Under the pieces are notes generated by a model that saw nothing but the letters and a program-made list of their open reading frames with translations, was not told the origin of the DNA and did not search any database. From NCBI RefSeq assembly GCF_000174755.1, contig NZ_ACLQ01000001.1:1-64000 (forward strand): a stretch of DNA of 64,000 nucleotides. The letters run 5' to 3'. The stretch's first letter is position 1. Every line of letters begins with the position of its first letter. This document shows, one piece after another, positions 61,699 through 64,000 of the stretch. The position numbers and the translations under genes are program-made. The stretch is from Capnocytophaga gingivalis ATCC 33624 (GTDB taxonomy: Bacteria > Bacteroidota > Bacteroidia > Flavobacteriales > Flavobacteriaceae).

Positions 61699-64000
61699 TT
61701 ATTCATATACTTTGATATTCTTATTATCTTTATTCATCTCAATATATTCACAGACTAACTTTCCAATATCTGAGTTTTTATCATCTATCTGTATATATAG
61801 AGTATCTATAGCTCTTGTTAGAGCCATTAGTAGCCAATTTGTTGCATATATCTGTTTACGTTTTTCATTAGTTAGGTCTTGATTATTATATCTTGTTTTA
61901 TTTAATAAAGTTCTCTCAGCTTTCTCTTCTTTATATTTTATCTCAAAAAAAGTATCTAAGCCGAAACAACATACAGCAAAAGTTTCCAATCCTCTACAAG
62001 ATTCATAATGGATGATGCGAGTATCATCAAAATCGAAAGGTAAATGTTTGCTTTTTGTACCATTATAACATTGGTATCCATTATCTTCTAATAATTTGAG
62101 ATATTCCCAACTTCCTTTTTTCTCCTTTATGTTAGTAGTATTTACATAGTTATTTTCATAAATATGAGTTTTATTTTTGTGTGAAACTCCTTCTGAATTT
62201 TCCTCTTGTTCATCTTCTGGGGTTATGAGTATTAGTATACTTTCATAAGGCTTATAACCATTAATAGAAGATTTTTCTTTTAACTGATTATAGATAGATA
62301 GAATTTCAGGATTTCTTCTAAAATCAAAAATTATTTCGCCACGATCAATATATTCTTTAGGAGCAACTTCTTCATTGAGAGAATGTAATTTAAATTCTAT
62401 ATTTATTTTGTTTGCAAAGAAATTACATAACCTAATTACCTCTTCTTTACTTCTATAAGATGTGGATACAGGATCTTTTTTTGTTGGTATGATAGGTTTG
62501 TGTGGTATATAGTTTGTCTCTTTGTATCCTGTTTCTGTTTCTGCTTTTCTCTTTCTCCAATCACAAAGTTCAGGATATCTTATTAACTGCTCTTCTCCTC
62601 CATTAGCAACAATGATTTTTCCTTCTCCAAAAAGTTTTATAAGAATTTCTTTTTCATATTCGTAACAATCTTGAGCCTCATCTACAAATATTAGGTCATA
62701 TTTTATAGGTAATCGATTCTTTTTATCCTCAATGTGTTTTGAGAAGGCTCTAAAACTAATTTCATTACTTTCGTTATTAAGATTTAAAGACGTTTCTAAT
62801 AGTTCTTTCTTATTTCTTACATCATATTCATTATAGAATTCGGAGGTGTTATTAAGTACTTTATAGAGTATTCGTAAAAATTTTTCATAGTCTTGATTAA
62901 ATAGACCTCCATCATTATCTTGTTTTACTGAAAGTAAAAGATCTGCTAAGTACTCTTTTTTCTTCTTTATAAATATTTCTATACTCCTATCATAAGAATT
63001 GATATAATCTCTAGCATAGTCCTTAGTTACAGAATCTAGGTCATCACGATTTTGGAAATAAGTTTTTAAATTCTCTTTATTAAAATCAAAATCAGTTAGT
63101 CGCAAGGAGTTTAATATATCAGATATTATTGGCATATTTTTTTCTAATATATTTACAAGTTCTTCATATCTCTTTTTGTTTTCTTTATATCTCTTATGCT
63201 TTTCTAACTTAATAACACCTGTCTTTCTACATAAATCAAAGAAAAAAGAATGAAAAGTATTGGCTGGAACCCTCCCTACCTTAGATTCTTTTTTCAAATT
63301 TGATATACTTTGAAATGTTTTATTGATATCATGTACTAACAATCTATTATAAGATAAAAATAGAATATGTTGTCCTTTTATATAATGTTTATAAGCAATG
63401 GTTAATAATCTATTTGTCTTTCCATTTCCGGCTTTTCCTTCTACAATAATAAGTTTATTTCCTATCTCTTTTTCAACAGTTGAGAGATTAGCTCTTTGTT
63501 TTACAATATTTTCTATTTTTCTTTTTGTGAGGTAGCCATATTCACTATCTTTTGATATTCTATCTACAATTTTTTCAATATCAAAAGGAACTACTTCATA
63601 AGCTCCCGACTGAGACCATTTTTTTATAGAGCAGAAATACATTTCTTGTGTATTTTTCTTAAAATATTCATCTAACATATGAAAGTCAAAAGAGGCACCT
63701 AATAAATAATTGGTAGTAACACATCTATATTTAGGACTTAGTATCTGTATAATAGGAAAAGGAATATAAACATATTCTTCTTTATCTATGATATTCTCTT
63801 CTCTAAATATTTGTGTTAGGTATTCTCTTATTCCACTTTTTAACTTCTCAAGTTCATTTTGATAATCAATTTCACCTTTTTCAGTCAAGAATACACGATC
63901 ATCGCTTTCATCAGAACTATATAATTCTTTATCTATATATTTATCAATAAACTTGACAGGAATGATTTGATTTTGAAAAAGACTATTTTCATTAATTCTA
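61699..64000 (-). CDS. SF1 (UvrD-like) helicase, 5' end beyond window
   Basis: An open frame runs from the window edge for 766 codons; the TTG at 63888 is internal, since the frame continues upstream to base 64000. Helicase motifs are Walker A VEGKAGNGKTNRL (about 187 codons from the edge), motif Ia-like HILFLSYNRLLV, Walker B DLIFVDEAQD, STSYRS (motif IV-like) and motif VI WLLMALTRAIDTLYI. The first 180 visible residues contain no motif I recognise and may be a nuclease or recognition domain. It is followed by the HEPN gene. Defence function is inferred from the pairing. Confidence 0.8.
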   Translation of the reverse strand, partial: RINENSLFQNQIIPVKFIDKYIDKELYSSDESDDRVFLTEKGEIDYQNELEKLKSGIREYLTQIFREENIIDKEEYVYIPFPIIQILSPKYRCVTTNYLLGASFDFHMLDEYFKKNTQEMYFCSIKKWSQSGAYEVVPFDIEKIVDRISKDSEYGYLTKRKIENIVKQRANLSTVEKEIGNKLIIVEGKAGNGKTNRLLTIAYKHYIKGQHILFLSYNRLLVHDINKTFQSISNLKKESKVGRVPANTFHSFFFDLCRKTGVIKLEKHKRYKENKKRYEELVNILEKNMPIISDILNSLRLTDFDFNKENLKTYFQNRDDLDSVTKDYARDYINSYDRSIEIFIKKKKEYLADLLLSVKQDNDGGLFNQDYEKFLRILYKVLNNTSEFYNEYDVRNKKELLETSLNLNNESNEISFRAFSKHIEDKKNRLPIKYDLIFVDEAQDCYEYEKEILIKLFGEGKIIVANGGEEQLIRYPELCDWRKRKAETETGYKETNYIPHKPIIPTKKDPVSTSYRSKEEVIRLCNFFANKINIEFKLHSLNEEVAPKEYIDRGEIIFDFRRNPEILSIYNQLKEKSSINGYKPYESILILITPEDEQEENSEGVSHKNKTHIYENNYVNTTNIKEKKGSWEYLKLLEDNGYQCYNGTKSKHLPFDFDDTRIIHYESCRGLETFAVCCFGLDTFFEIKYKEEKAERTLLNKTRYNNQDLTNEKRKQIYATNWLLMALTRAIDTLYIQIDDKNSDIGKLVCEYIEMNKDNKNIKVYE

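Overview
The window is a chromosomal segment from a member of the Bacteroidota, almost certainly the Flavobacteriaceae. Capnocytophaga is my best guess, but that is inference from overall gene style. Supporting signs are the Bacteroidota promoter consensus (TTG, 19-21 bases, TAnnTTTG) upstream of many genes, AT-rich intergenic DNA, an RibBA with a degenerate RibA half, a GlmU-like sugar nucleotidyltransferase, a cyclophilin-FKBP fusion, a RodA/PBP2 pair and LSAC-type lipoprotein signals.

Layout. Positions 1-6940 hold the end of an ABC exporter, a voltage-gated K+ channel with a C-terminal zinc ribbon, a small MITE-like element, a bacilliredoxin, ribBA plus the GlmU-like gene, and an aldehyde dehydrogenase. 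An IS5-type insertion sequence with an amber codon in its transposase lies at 6956-7839. Positions 7844-12917 form a minus-strand accessory island. Its core is four tandem modules of a short toxin-tip-like frame followed by an immunity-like gene, bounded by near-identical DNA blocks of about 150 bp. Two further immunity-like paralogues and a decayed AHH-nuclease-like tip with an Imm11/DUF1629-like remnant complete it.

Positions 13046-21467 carry two duplicated S9A prolyl oligopeptidase lipoproteins and the rodA-mrdA pair. Two secreted YD-like repeat proteins (22181-25248) are both broken by nonsense or frameshift mutations. A YfcC-type carrier, PBP1A and a GT2 glycosyltransferase follow.

A tRNA-Asn with its own terminator (30722-30840) is followed directly by a second island of small immunity-like genes (30940-34183). 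These include an LRR-like protein, membrane proteins and a SUKH protein, with decayed tip-like fragments between them.

Positions 34394-60072 are mainly housekeeping: fumC, efp, ybeY, a GT9 transferase, xth, a TauE permease, a PPIase fusion, a ZIP transporter, pyrD, purH, relA/spoT, a subtilase, tsaC-like, glyA, tRNA-Pro, a frameshifted hydrolase, a rhodanese-cupin protein, galE, mscS, ftsA-ftsQ, lpxD and a GT4 transferase. The right edge carries a DUF805 protein, a small lipoprotein, and a two-gene unit of a HEPN-motif protein behind an SF1 helicase that runs off the window. That pair is a candidate defence system.

The most unusual content is the modular tip/immunity array at 8409-11166. Two cassette types alternate, and the DNA between type-conserved segments varies exactly across each tip/immunity junction. 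No complete toxin carrier gene is present, so the array looks like a reservoir of silent cassettes.
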